DNA of 64,000 nucleotides, from positions 1,019,068,514-1,019,132,513 of the forward strand of contig CM062804.1 of NCBI GenBank assembly GCA_031772625.1. Reading direction: 5' to 3'. The translations under genes and the position numbers were made by a program. Source of the stretch: Pinus tabuliformis (Eukaryota; Streptophyta; Pinopsida; Pinales; Pinaceae). The number at the start of each line of letters is the position of its first letter. Position 1 is the stretch's first letter. Under the pieces are notes generated by a model. The model did no database searches. It was not told where the DNA came from and saw only the letters and a list, made by a program, of their open reading frames with translations. Shown one piece after another: positions 11,942 through 21,247 of this stretch.

Positions 11942-12027
11942 GACTTGACGACACAAACTGACTTTTATTCAACTAAAAACTGACGACTTGACGACACAAA
12001 CTAACTTTTATTCAACTAAAAACTGAC
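11942..12027. repeat. 43-bp tandem duplication in element A
   Basis: The unit starting GACTTGACGACACAAACT occurs twice (from 11942 and 11985). Copy 1 has it only once (near 4145). It lies downstream of the gag stop, near the 3' LTR. Confidence 0.8.
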
Positions 12028-12075
12028 TCGATACTAAAATGCAACTGACAAATTGAAAAAGATACTCAAAATGGA

Positions 12076-14172
12076 TCAAGTGAAATGAAACAACCAATGC
12101 ATCCAATTAAGCATGCTGGCTGCTGTTTGAATTCTCTGCAAGTGATTTCTTATGAACAACAAGAGAGAACTACTAAAAGGAAAATCCCATGAAAACTTGT
12201 AAACAGATCCGTTGAACAATATGGATTCTCTATCCGACTCCAAAAATACTACATAAGGATCTTGAAATTCATGTGAACTGGGGCTTAGCTCATCCAATGG
12301 ATTACTTTTCTTCTCCGCATACCATGAATGCAAACTTTCATCTAAGCTTTGTGACAAGACTCCTGCTGAAAATGACAAAGAAACCGGCTGCCGAATCAAG
12401 TTTATATCAATACTTTTGTCAATATCACAGTTAGCTAATGAAGAAGGACTTTGAGTGCAGACATCATCCAAAACATCAGCTATTGGATCGTGAAAAACTT
12501 GAAAAGACTGTTGTAACCCATTTTCTATTGGTTCTAATGAGATTGCATGATTTTCTATAGGCTGCTCATTTGAAGATATACTATGTAAATTTCCCTTCAA
12601 AAACTGAAATGATTCAAAATAGAATGGTACAGAATCATCTTGCATCATTTGATCATATGTTCCAGCTTCCAAGTCTTCATCTACAACTTGACAATCAATG
12701 GCATTCGGGGGCTGCAAATCTAGATATGAAAAGTCTTGAACAAGGATTTCATTGCCCTCTAGATGGTCTAGATCAAAACTTATCGACGGTTGATTTCTGA
12801 TTGCACGAAATTTGTATCTGATGAACTGAAACGAAGAAAAAAAAGGAGGCAAAGATCCTTCACTTACTTCAACATTTTCTACACTTTCCTCCTCACTTCC
12901 ATAGCTGATATGCAATGGCTGATCACTGTATTTGAGCTGCTGAAAGTGAAATTCCTCCTTCCATAAACCAGCTGCTGATTTATCTGCAAGACTAGCTTCT
13001 GTTTGGAGAACATAATCGTCATCATATTGATCAAACTGAGGCAAATCATCAGTATAAAACACATCATCAAGCATACATATCATATCAACAGATCTCTCTT
13101 CTCCAAGATGATCTATAAAACAATCATTATCAAATCTATGACAACTGGGATAAGAAAGAAAATGTTTTGGATCAGTCACTTGTTTTTCTTCAATCAGCGA
13201 GCCATGGTCTTGAACATCATACTCATTCCTTGTGGTGATCTTTTGCATCATCTCTTCCACTGCACTTACCAAAATGTGGAGCTTTACCTCTAAAGATGTA
13301 AATTCCTCTGGATCTATGTTCTTCATCTTTTCTTCCTGCAACTTTGCCCTTCTGATCAACAAATTAGCCTCTAAATCTACTACATTGTTCTGCATCTTTT
13401 CAAATGTTGCAAGGTTCCTTTCTCTTAGCTGAAACTCCATTTCCGGATCATAGGCATCTGGGTAGTGCAAGAGAGCGGATCTAGGAGTAGGTCTTATATT
13501 AACAGGCATCGAACAATAAACTTTGTTAAATCTGGCAGAAAATTGTTTTACTGTCTCTCCTGGCAGTATTTTCAGCTGGTTATACTCTTCTAGAATCATG
13601 AAAGGGTTCTGTCTGACCACCCACTTGCCAAGGAAAACTTTGACGAACTGCTCAAAATCTAAGATGCTCGCATCAGGCATGGTTTTGAACCAACTCTTGA
13701 CTTTGTCTTGCAAAGAAAGAGAAAAAACCCTAATACTGACATCTTCTTTATCAACTTCAAAAAGGTCAAGAAAAGACTCAAAATCTAGTACATGTCTCTC
13801 AGCAGTGATGTTGTCACATTCACCATCAAATCTTGGTAGATATAGGTAATGATTTTTAGGGAAAGCATGGGATATAGGAGGTAAAATCAGAGGCTTGTAT
13901 CTATCTGGAATTTTACAAGGTATAGGGGTATATACAAAAGTTGTAGAATTAGTCTTGGTATCTTGAGGCTCATCAGTTTGAAGATGGTCATCATGAGATT
14001 CAGAAGAAGGGTCTTGATCAAGACCAAAGGCATGTGAATATTTTGTATTCACAATCTTCAAAAGGAAAGAATCAAATGCAGGTCTAGGATCTTTTCTCAA
14101 ATACAGTATACTTTGTAAAGCCTTCTTGACATTCTCGGGAAAAGAGAAGAAATAATTTATAACAAAGAACAT
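12076..14172 (-). CDS. gag: element A Gag, intact 698-residue ORF
   Basis: Structural protein of a Ty3/gypsy element, expected to form the particle that packages element RNA in the cytoplasm. The ATG at 14172 opens MFFVINYFFSFPENVKKAL. The retrotransposon-Gag-type domain covers about residues 112-260, with LPRFDGECDNITAERHVLDF at the start, DKVKSWFKTMPDASILDFEQ near 156 and NPFMILEEYNQLKILPGETV near 189. A helical, Lys/Glu-rich part follows (about 260-320), then a long acidic tail (DDVFYTDDLPQFDQYDDDY near 380). The last 40 residues are hydrophobic and aromatic (SSSLLLFIRN, then LHWLFHFT-like end). No CCHC knuckle and no protease motif are present. The core aligns by eye with the Gag of element C. 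It is the only long intact ORF of the array. Confidence 0.85.
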   Translation of the reverse strand: MFFVINYFFSFPENVKKALQSILYLRKDPRPAFDSFLLKIVNTKYSHAFGLDQDPSSESHDDHLQTDEPQDTKTNSTTFVYTPIPCKIPDRYKPLILPPISHAFPKNHYLYLPRFDGECDNITAERHVLDFESFLDLFEVDKEDVSIRVFSLSLQDKVKSWFKTMPDASILDFEQFVKVFLGKWVVRQNPFMILEEYNQLKILPGETVKQFSARFNKVYCSMPVNIRPTPRSALLHYPDAYDPEMEFQLRERNLATFEKMQNNVVDLEANLLIRRAKLQEEKMKNIDPEEFTSLEVKLHILVSAVEEMMQKITTRNEYDVQDHGSLIEEKQVTDPKHFLSYPSCHRFDNDCFIDHLGEERSVDMICMLDDVFYTDDLPQFDQYDDDYVLQTEASLADKSAAGLWKEEFHFQQLKYSDQPLHISYGSEEESVENVEVSEGSLPPFFSSFQFIRYKFRAIRNQPSISFDLDHLEGNEILVQDFSYLDLQPPNAIDCQVVDEDLEAGTYDQMMQDDSVPFYFESFQFLKGNLHSISSNEQPIENHAISLEPIENGLQQSFQVFHDPIADVLDDVCTQSPSSLANCDIDKSIDINLIRQPVSLSFSAGVLSQSLDESLHSWYAEKKSNPLDELSPSSHEFQDPYVVFLESDRESILFNGSVYKFSWDFPFSSSLLLFIRNHLQRIQTAASMLNWMHWLFHFT

Positions 14173-14395
14173 AATGTCTTGGATGAAATTCCAACTTGAA
14201 TACCTGATCTTTCCATATTGTCATTTCATGTTTCTGCTGGTCAGGTTCATCCTCCAGTGGAGTCCTTGGATCTTATCTCGAAACTAATTTAGAGTCGCCA
14301 GGTGAATGATATCATCCTTCCTATGTCTGATCATCGTCCACCATCAACAATCAGATCTGAACTTGATAAATTTATCGAGGAACATAAAACTACGT

Positions 14396-14413
14396 TCCCC
14401 AGTATGGTCACCA
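14396..14413 (-). other. element A primer-binding site, copy 2
   Basis: The minus strand reads TGGTGACCATACTGGGGA, three bases from the LTR. It differs by one base (C to T) from copy 1 at 6603-6620. Confidence 0.75.
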
Positions 14414-14416
14414 CTA

Positions 14417-14696
14417 TGTTAGGGCCTAGATTGACCTCAGGCTGAAGGGAGGCAATTCTAGGGTAACCACAAACCAAGCTTAACCTGGTAGCTAGCCCTA
14501 CTAGGTTGGGAGAGGGCTCTTTCCTTATGGAGCTCAGTCAAAGTGACTGGATTAGATAGGGATTTTAGGCTAGGTATAGTAGCTCGAAAGGTTTTGATTG
14601 ATTTTGTTGGGTTTTTTGCTGGATCAAATGGAGCCATGCAGTTTTGGGTCCAGGAAATTAAGTCAGGATGCAGGGTGTTCTATCGGGCGAGGTAGG
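14417..14696 (-). mobile_element. element A right LTR, part 1
   Basis: This starts TGTTAGGGCC and matches 6624-6900. It is cut at 14696 by element B and continues at 30198. Confidence 0.85.
14692..14696. repeat. target-site duplication of element B (left)
   Basis: GTAGG here pairs with GTAAT at 30193-30197 (two mismatches). The uninterrupted sequence is visible at about 3630-3650 in the left LTR as GAGGTAGGTAGGTGCTTTGG. The junction is therefore clear even though the duplication has decayed. Confidence 0.65.
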
Positions 14697-15856
14697 TGTG
14701 AAGTAGGAAAGTGTTCCCTCTGCGGACAAAGGCATCCCCTCTAGCCTTAGAGTGGGTCTAGTCACAACAAAGACAAAACAACAATTGATTCCCTTAAATA
14801 GTCATCATTGGAGGCCTACCTCAAACCGGTGGTTGATGAAGTTCCGTTGCGCTGCTCCAGCTTCCGTTTCTTCTCCTCAATGAGCAATCAACCTGAAACA
14901 CCACAAGAAAACAACAGAGCACATAACTGAGAACAACAATGATCTATTTACTCATAAAGTCAAGAAATCATGAGCTATCAAGTAAATTACATACAAGACA
15001 TAGGAAATCATCATTGATTGTATTAATAATGAATCAAGAGCAAAGCTTACAACCAAGTCTTGACGTCGCAAGCCTTCTTGGAGGGTCCAACCAATATGTT
15101 TCTTCAAGCATTCACTCTCAAGGATGGGTCTCCCAAATAAACAATATCTTTCTCTCTCACTCACAAGATTTAATACAAAGTTAAGGGCACTCCACAACCT
15201 CTTACAAACTATTAGCAATCCCACACTTGTCACACTCACACCAAAGCTATCTACCAAACTCAAAAGCACTAGCAGCACTGCCCAACCAAAAGAACTAGCA
15301 GATCATAACAATGGTGAGTGATTTTATAGGAGAAGGAGTCTCCATGAAATGAGGGAGAGGGAGCTTATCCTCAAGGAAGGTAGCACAAAAGACGGAACTA
15401 CCATCCCAGAGGAGGAAGGGCGACCCAAACTGACCCAACAACCAGGTCTAGAGACATCCAAAAGGCTGACTGTTGGAACAAATTCGCCCAATCTGGATCG
15501 TCGCTAGCCATAAACTAAGTCTCCGCGACGGCATCACAAGGAGGCAATGCATGTAGACCAATCGTCGTGATAAATAGTTAATAGCCTCACGCTGGGCCTT
15601 GAAATTTGACCGTCGCGGGAAACAAGTGTACACTTGCAATGGGGTCATGATGAGACCATTTATGATAGGGGACCATCGCGTATATTAAGAGTTTACTTGT
15701 GACGAGGTAGAAACTTAGGGAATGAGGGTCAACTTGCAGCATCAGAGAGCATTTGCTTAATCTTCTTACAGTGGTGGGAAGATATGAACATGTTTATTTG
15801 ACACATGACACAACAGAGGGACTGAGATGAGGACAATGACAAATTACTGTGTAACA
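14697..15856 (-). repeat. element B 3' LTR
   Basis: On the plus strand it starts TGTGAAGTAGG and ends GCGTAACA-like (GTGTAACA). It is nearly collinear with 29038-30192. Differences include CpG to TpG or CpA changes (for example around 15536 versus 29861). Small ORFs inside it are shared by both LTRs and are not convincing genes. Confidence 0.9.
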
Positions 15857-15873
15857 GATGCTCCCTAAAGCAT
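15857..15873 (-). other. element B polypurine tract region
   Basis: The minus strand reads ATGCTTTAGGGAGCATC just before the LTR start TGTTACACAG. It is purine-rich (TTAGGGAGCA), as expected for the plus-strand primer. Confidence 0.55.
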
Positions 15874-17640
15874 GAATCCCAAGAGAGTGGGAGGGGTGAA
15901 ATGCTTTACGAAACCATGAATAAATTGGAACACGACCTTGAAGCACCTACAGGCGCAAGTACAACTGATATCTCTGATAGTGAAATACATGTAGTCTAGG
16001 CATGGGTGCAGCCATCCGAAAGACATATGAAACTGGGTCTGTGGTATGGACACAGCCATCTAGTCGATAAGACCATGATAATGATAAAGGTATGGTCACA
16101 GCCATCCATGAAGACTCAGGTATGGTCACAGCCATCCATAAAAGAGTCATGTATGTAATCATGAACCAATCCACGCAGCCCGAACATATGTAATCTTAGT
16201 TCGAGGTCTCGAAACCCAACTAATCATAGTACAATTCTAGCATGCGAACAGATGTGCTGAGGTCAAGCATGATAGAAAGTTGCTTGATTACCGGTCAATG
16301 ATAAAAACCGTTAACAAGCGCGAGAGAAACCACCAATAATGCCAATGGCTCTCAAGGTACTATCCAGTACAATCCACCAAGTGCAAAGAATGAGCTGGAG
16401 TCAAAGACTCGTGGAGTACCCAATCGAAGATCAATGATGAGAGTTAATCGTCAGGCGCGAAGAACTTGCCATTGAGGCATGCAAGCTCCAAGGTACCGAA
16501 GGGGATCTCTAGATCAATCTCCTGGATAATGAGCTGGCATCAACAAGAGATGATCCGTCATAGGAGGGCCATAATGTTTCCCCCATCAACGACACGAGAT
16601 AAGGAACAAGTGGTAGATGGTGAAACAGAGTATTAGAGGAGGAGGTAAGGATGTGAACTGCAGAAGGATTATACTCTTGAACATATCAGCGACATGACTC
16701 CGGAATGTGGCAACATTTTGGTACCAAGGGATTAGAGGCTTGATGGAAACAACATGGATCAGATGGAATGAGGTAAAATGGCAACCCAAAAAATCCCAGA
16801 AGGCCAAATGATGATGTGTGGATATCCCAACCTGACAAGAAGAAAAAATGTTGATGTTCAAGAGTGACTAGCTACCGCAGGTAACCAATGATGACTTCCA
16901 AATTTTCCCCTACCATTGCTGGCGAGTACCCCAATTATTTTTGAAAACAAGCTTGAAGAGGATAGCATATGCTTGTAATATAAATTCGACCTTAGGATGA
17001 ATCCAACCTAGTGATAGTTTAATGAGCCCTAGGGAGGAGAAGCTCGAGTCTTGTCATGGCAACGAGTACAATGTCATCAGGTTTTAACGAGTCCGACATA
17101 GGGAAAACTCAGAGTCTTTTTTGTGTTTAGAGAGTTTGAAAAAGACACGGAAAAGAAAACTCCAGGGGGGTCCTTTTTCGTAAATTTGTGTCCCTCGAGC
17201 CCGAAAAAGTATAAAATAATATTCGAAAGAACCACTTGACCATTACGATCAAGGAGTACTTTTCGTAATTAGTGGCCTTGATCCGAAAAAGTAGAAAAAT
17301 GATCGAAGACATGTCATTTTGTAACTAGTATCGAACCTGAAATGACAAAAGTACAGCGATATTTTCATGTTTATACGGTCAGAAAAGAGCTGAAAGTGGA
17401 CCGCCTTTTATTCTGTTTAATGAGTTAAAAGGGAAAACTCGACAATCTTTTCGTCTTTTGAGTCGGAAAAGAGCTTAAAGAGGAATTTTTTGAAAAATGG
17501 ACCGAGTGTATACAGATCATGATATGTACCCCACATCCCTGTTTTTGCACAAAAAACCACATCATAAGATCCATACAATAAAAATACATTATATATGTGG
17601 AAATTAGGTTAAAAACTAAAAAAACTAAACAAAACTTCAA
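15874..17640. other. element B non-coding 3' region
   Basis: No gene is supported here. A short repeat built on GGTATGGTCACAGCCATCC occurs near 16002, 16041, 16088 and 16118; the last two form a 30-bp tandem. From about 17090 to 17480 there are diverged GAGTC-GAAAAG-type motifs that also occur near 27400 and 27490 in the leader. It forms the 3' untranslated part of the sense transcript and the upstream region of the antisense gene. Confidence 0.55.
16002..16147. repeat. GGTATGGTCACAGCCATCC short repeat
   Basis: Four copies are visible, two diverged (16002, 16041) and two near-identical in tandem with a 30-bp period (16088, 16118). They lie in the non-coding 3' region of element B. Confidence 0.65.
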
Positions 17641-17650
17641 AATAAATGGG

Positions 17651-17708
17651 AAAACCCTAAACCCTATAGTGTAAAATTTTATTTTTTTTGGAAAAAAAAC
17701 TATAAAAG
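17651..17708 (+). promoter_or_regulatory. telo-box plus TATA box of the antisense gene in element B
   Basis: AAAACCCTAAACCCTATAG at 17651-17669 is a doubled telo-box. TATAAAAGGG follows at 17701. About 140 bases further, a consensus splice donor begins a 5'UTR intron, and the ATG is at 18193. The order telo-box, TATA, 5'UTR, intron, ATG is that of a plant protein-coding gene. Promoter activity is inference. Confidence 0.6.
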
Positions 17709-17842
17709 GGAGGATGGTAATTCATTTTTACATTTACCTTGTGAGTTTTTTACCTTTGGTGTTTTAGTGTGCAAACCTAAGCGAAGTTCCGAGTTCGATT
17801 CCGGCACCAACGATCAACCATCTCACCCGAGACTCCTACCAA

Positions 17843-18186
17843 GTAAGTAATCCTCCTTTTGCGCTGCATTTCAATGATTTTTTCATTCAATTTGATGTTG
17901 GATAGGTGGTTTTCGGTAGATTTTTAGTTCCAAATCCGCCTCTCAGTCGTCGCGGAAGATCTGCTCGGGTTAGCGACAACTGAGCATGTTAACATACACC
18001 ACCATCGGGATCGTCGCTAGAGATAGATGTACTCTCGCGACGATCATGGAAAAAATGAACATCTGACCTCGAGCCATCATTGCTGTTTGAAAAACAGCCG
18101 TGACGACGCCGTAAAATTTAAAATTTTTATAATTTGTGTATTTAAGCTTATGAAAAAAGCTCTAATCATTTTTTCCTTCAACGCAG
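17843..18186 (+). other. candidate 5'UTR intron of the antisense gene
   Basis: The donor reads ACCAA|GTAAGTAAT. The acceptor reads TTCCTTCAACGCAG|GG, seven bases before the ATG at 18193. Length is 344 bp and the interior is T-rich. Both sites match plant consensus well. Confidence 0.6.
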
Positions 18187-18192
18187 GGAAAA

Positions 18193-19429
18193 ATGGCATT
18201 CATGTGGTAGGAAAGAACCCACGATATCAATGACGAACAAGAATTTAACGATCCTGGGTGCAAGAGAGCCCTACTTGAGTGTGGATTGTTGAAATTTTTT
18301 CTCACTCCACATCTTCAAGCACAACCTGACTTGCTAGAGCTGTTGATCCGCTCATGGAACCCGACAAACGGGAAGTTCATCATCCGCGGCAAGGATATTG
18401 AATTTGATGCAATGGATATATATTTTTTGACTAGTTTGTCTTGTTGCGGTGAGAAGCCGATCTTAGAGGGTCAACGGGTTGCTGGAGAGACCCTAGATAT
18501 GCTAATAGCACGGGTGTGCCCAGGGGGACGCAAATCAGCCACCAGCGGGAAACTACAGATCCCGACAGTGGAGGATTTGACTCTTCGTTTGGTATTGTTC
18601 ATGGTTATGAAAATGGCGGGTTCTCAGGCTCAACATGAGGCAACAAAGACTCACTTTCGACTAGCTCTTGATTGCCTTAACCTGACCATGTATAACTAGG
18701 CCGAAGCAGTGGCTGTTAACATGAAGAGGCAGCTGATGAGGGGAGACGAAATAGTTCGGATATGGATCCATTCTGATCCCGCTCATGCTGGAGCAGGTGT
18801 CATCTCTTTAGCTGCAGGATATGGACTTGTACATGCCGGGACCACAGGAGACCCACATCACTCGCTGGGCACACGTTATGCCGCGAGGGGGTGGCGGTCG
18901 ACCGGTATCATGGGGGGTGCTGTTCCGAGAGTGGCTAGACCGTCAGAAGGTCATTGTCAAGGATTGGCCATATGCAGGCACATACTTCTGCGGAGACCCC
19001 AACATGCTGCTTACAGCTGGTGAGCAGTGGGATGAGGGAGGTAAAACACTTGATCAAACACCACACTATTTATGTGTTTTGTTTTTTATGATGTTTTTTG
19101 AATTTTGTCATGCATATGTCTTAATGACGTCTCTTATGTTACTTGTAGATGTGGGACTGGAGAGACCCGTAGGACTGGCTCCTGAGGCACGGAGGGACCC
19201 ATAGGGAAACAAAGAGCTGGCCTTGGTTCGCCCTGGTGGCAATGCAGAGGAGGAGATAGCCCGTAACCTTGAGGGCTTGACTGACGGGATCCTAGACTAC
19301 AGGGGGATCGAGGAGGTCCCAGTAGAGTATCAGAGACACATAGTCAGAGTGACACCTAGGGTGCATAGGCTCTTGAGACGAGTTTTGCAGGCAGTGGTCT
19401 GCTATAGAGAGCAGAACCCACCGCTGTAG
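18193..19429 (+). pseudogene. antisense ORF (aORF) of element B, spliced
   Basis: A gene on the strand opposite to gag-pol, between aRNH and the 3' LTR. About 376 codons once the 108-bp intron (19041-19148) is removed. The ATG at 18193 follows the 5'UTR intron. The best-preserved block is 18241-18699, with LLELLIRSWNPTNGKFIIRG and then IEFDAMDIYFLTSLSCCGEK. It resembles the antisense-ORF and plant-mobile-domain-like proteins carried by Tat-group elements. The later part has FREWLDRQKVIVKDWPYAGT and, in exon 2, EEEIARNLEGLTDGILDYRG. Lesions are TAG at 18208, 18700 and 19201, plus a frame change near 18820. Exon 1 and exon 2 are in the same frame. Known elements of this group carry such ORFs; their function is unknown. 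Identity as a coding gene is good, exact family moderate. Confidence 0.72.
19041..19148 (+). other. coding intron of the aORF
   Basis: GATGAGGGAG|GTAAAACAC at the start and TATGTTACTTGTAG|ATGTGG at the end. The 108-bp stretch is T-rich and a multiple of three, and coding resumes in the same frame. Confidence 0.65.
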
Positions 19430-19612
19430 ACACCTAGGCTTTACTTTCTGCTGATTTTTGAGAGACATGTGTCTCGGATGTATTGGACATAGACTCTATT
19501 TTTGACATACACACTTATTTTTTGAGTGCCTCAGTGCACCACACGATATACATATTTATACATGCTATCTATGGTTTATTATTGTGTCTAAATGCTTCTA
19601 TACAATGTTTGA

Positions 19613-20030
19613 TTACATGTTGCGTAAATGTCTGTCTAATACATGATTTGCTAATGCATCAGTTAATGTGTTTAATCTTCTTGGAATGTGTTGATATGTG
19701 ATAAAATAAAAATTTCTTTCCAATAATTTAACACGTAAATACAACCTTAAAATCCGATGATCTCTGAAGGAATTAGCCCGTTAAGTTGGTGGACAACAAG
19801 TTGAGAATCTGGATTCACAACCAATGCACGAATATCAAGGCTAACAACCTCATTCAGTAATTCAATGACAACGCTATATTCAACGACATTGTTGTGGTGC
19901 AACCCAGAAAAACACCTTGAAGGTCTACTAACTCACCGTGAGGATCGTAGATCACCCACGCCACAGAGGAAAGGTTCCGGGTACTATGGCAGGCACCATC
20001 ATCGAAACCAAAGTAAGGTGTACCAGACAT
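19613..20030 (-). pseudogene. archaeal-type RNase H (aRNH) of element B, after integrase
   Basis: A second RNase H, expected to digest RNA in RNA:DNA hybrids during reverse transcription. It starts MSGTPYFGFDDGACHSTRN at 20030 and ends near 19613, about 139 codons, the normal domain size. The four catalytic-type acids are visible across three frames: Asp in FDDGA, Glu in VVEYSVVIELL, Asp in NPDSQLVVHQL and Asp in LTDALANHVLD. Two one-base frame changes (near 19905 and 19755) break it. It lies about 125 bases after the integrase stop, not between the first RNase H and integrase where Tat-group elements usually have it. A splice-acceptor-like tract ends exactly at its ATG. The aORF converges on it from the other strand. 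Confidence 0.8.
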
Positions 20031-20060
20031 CTGCACAAGAAGTAAAAAAACACAATAAGC
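20031..20060 (-). promoter_or_regulatory. 3' splice-site-like tract directly before the aRNH ATG
   Basis: On the minus strand a run of T and C (TTTTTTTTACTTCTTGTGCAG) ends in AG, and the next triplet is the ATG at 20030. To respect length I note its core as TTTACTTCTTGTGCAG. It fits a plant intron acceptor. It would allow aRNH to be made from a spliced RNA. The donor is not identified. Confidence 0.55.
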
Positions 20061-20155
20061 GGAAATTATGCCTACACACCAAGCCGTACATGCAAACACA
20101 CACTGAAAACACACACGCTGAAAACACATGTATGTACTAATCAGATGCACGGAAA

Positions 20156-21247
20156 TCATGCATAATATTTCTTCAGATAAAGCCCATTTCGGGGGTTATC
20201 TAGTGGATTCCCTTCATAATCGATCAGCTCATAGGTCCCTTTTTGCAAAACATGTTTCACAATGTAAGGCCCATGCCACATAGGCTCGAATTTTCCTACC
20301 CCCAACTTATCATTTTCTTGATCATAGAGCAGGACTAGGTCTCCTTCAACGAAAGAATGGGGATTGACAGCTTGGTCGAAGTGAGTTTTCACTCTCTTCT
20401 TCTGCGCTTAAATGACTAGGGAGGCTAGTCGATGGGTCTCGTCTAACCGCTCTAGGTAAAGAAGACGTTCTTCTACCAGAGTAGTGTTTGGGAGAAATTC
20501 GACGGCTAATTTAAGAGAAGGGATCTCACATTCAATCAGAAGGGTAGCCTCCAGACCGTAAACCAATTGGAACGGGGTGAACCCAGTGGCATCCTTCACT
20601 GAAGTTCGGTAGGCCCATAAGGCAGAAAACAACATCAAATGCTAGTTGGACTTGTGCATGCCAATGGTGTGTTGAAGCATCGTGACCAAAACTTTGTTGA
20701 CAACTTCTACTTGGCCATTGGCCTGAGGATAATATGGTGTCGAACTATCATGCCGCAAGCCCAGCTGGGTTGTTAACTCAGTCATGATATGATTATGAAA
20801 ATGAGAACCGTGATTAATGATGATAGCCTGAGAAACTCTGAATCATGAAATTACATGATTGAATAAAAACTGAGCCGCCGTCTTACCGTCATTAGATAGT
20901 GTAGGCATCGCCTCAGCCCATTTCATAAAATAATCAACGGCAACGATGATATACCCATGTTCCTTGGCCGAGCGAGGGTTACAGGTCATATAATCAATGC
21001 CCCATTTGGCAAAAGGGCCGACGGTAACGAAAAGGTGTAAAGGAGCAGGAGGCGCACACATCTTCCGTTGGTAGATTTGGCACGCATGACAAGAGCGGAC
21101 AACGAGAATGCAATCCTTAAAAGTAGATGGCCAAAAATAACTAGCACGGAGGATATTCTGAGCAGTAGCATACCCAGACATATGACCACCACAGGCACCA
21201 GAGTGGCAGTCATTCAAACTCGTTCGGCTTCCTTGAATGTCAGACAA
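20156..21247 (-). pseudogene. integrase of element B
   Basis: Catalyses insertion of element DNA. The N-terminal zinc-binding part shows DCHSGACGGHMSGYATAQNI followed by CHACQIYQRK (His/His/Cys/Cys pattern). The catalytic core begins WGIDYMTCNPRSAKEHGYII with IVAVDYFMKWAEAMP carrying the first Asp. The middle (about 20840-20640) is frame-broken. The core resumes with SALWAYRTSVKDATGFTPFQ and LVYGLEA. The C-terminus (20392-20156) reads GDLVLLYDQENDKLGVGKFE and ends RNGLYLKKYYA with TGA. No chromodomain is seen, as in the Tat group. Confidence 0.88.

Larger units (their letters stand above)
11824..14416 (-). mobile_element. element A internal region, copy 2
   Basis: This lies between the middle and right LTRs. 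It holds the intact gag, a leader of about 220 bases (14173-14395) and the PBS-like site. It differs from copy 1 by a 43-bp tandem duplication near 11942-12027. Confidence 0.85.

Noticed and set aside
15874-16200. Repeated WMAVTIP-like peptide on the minus strand
   Set aside because: It arises from the 30-bp DNA repeat; no start, length or conservation supports a protein.
17791-17810. tRNA-like GAGTTCGATTCCGGCACCA (B-box and CCA look)
   Set aside because: The bases flanking the TTCGATT loop do not pair into a T-stem and no D-arm, anticodon arm or acceptor stem is found upstream.
19865-20140. 91-codon plus frame opposite aRNH
   Set aside because: It is the shadow of the aRNH coding strand and lies outside the aORF exons.
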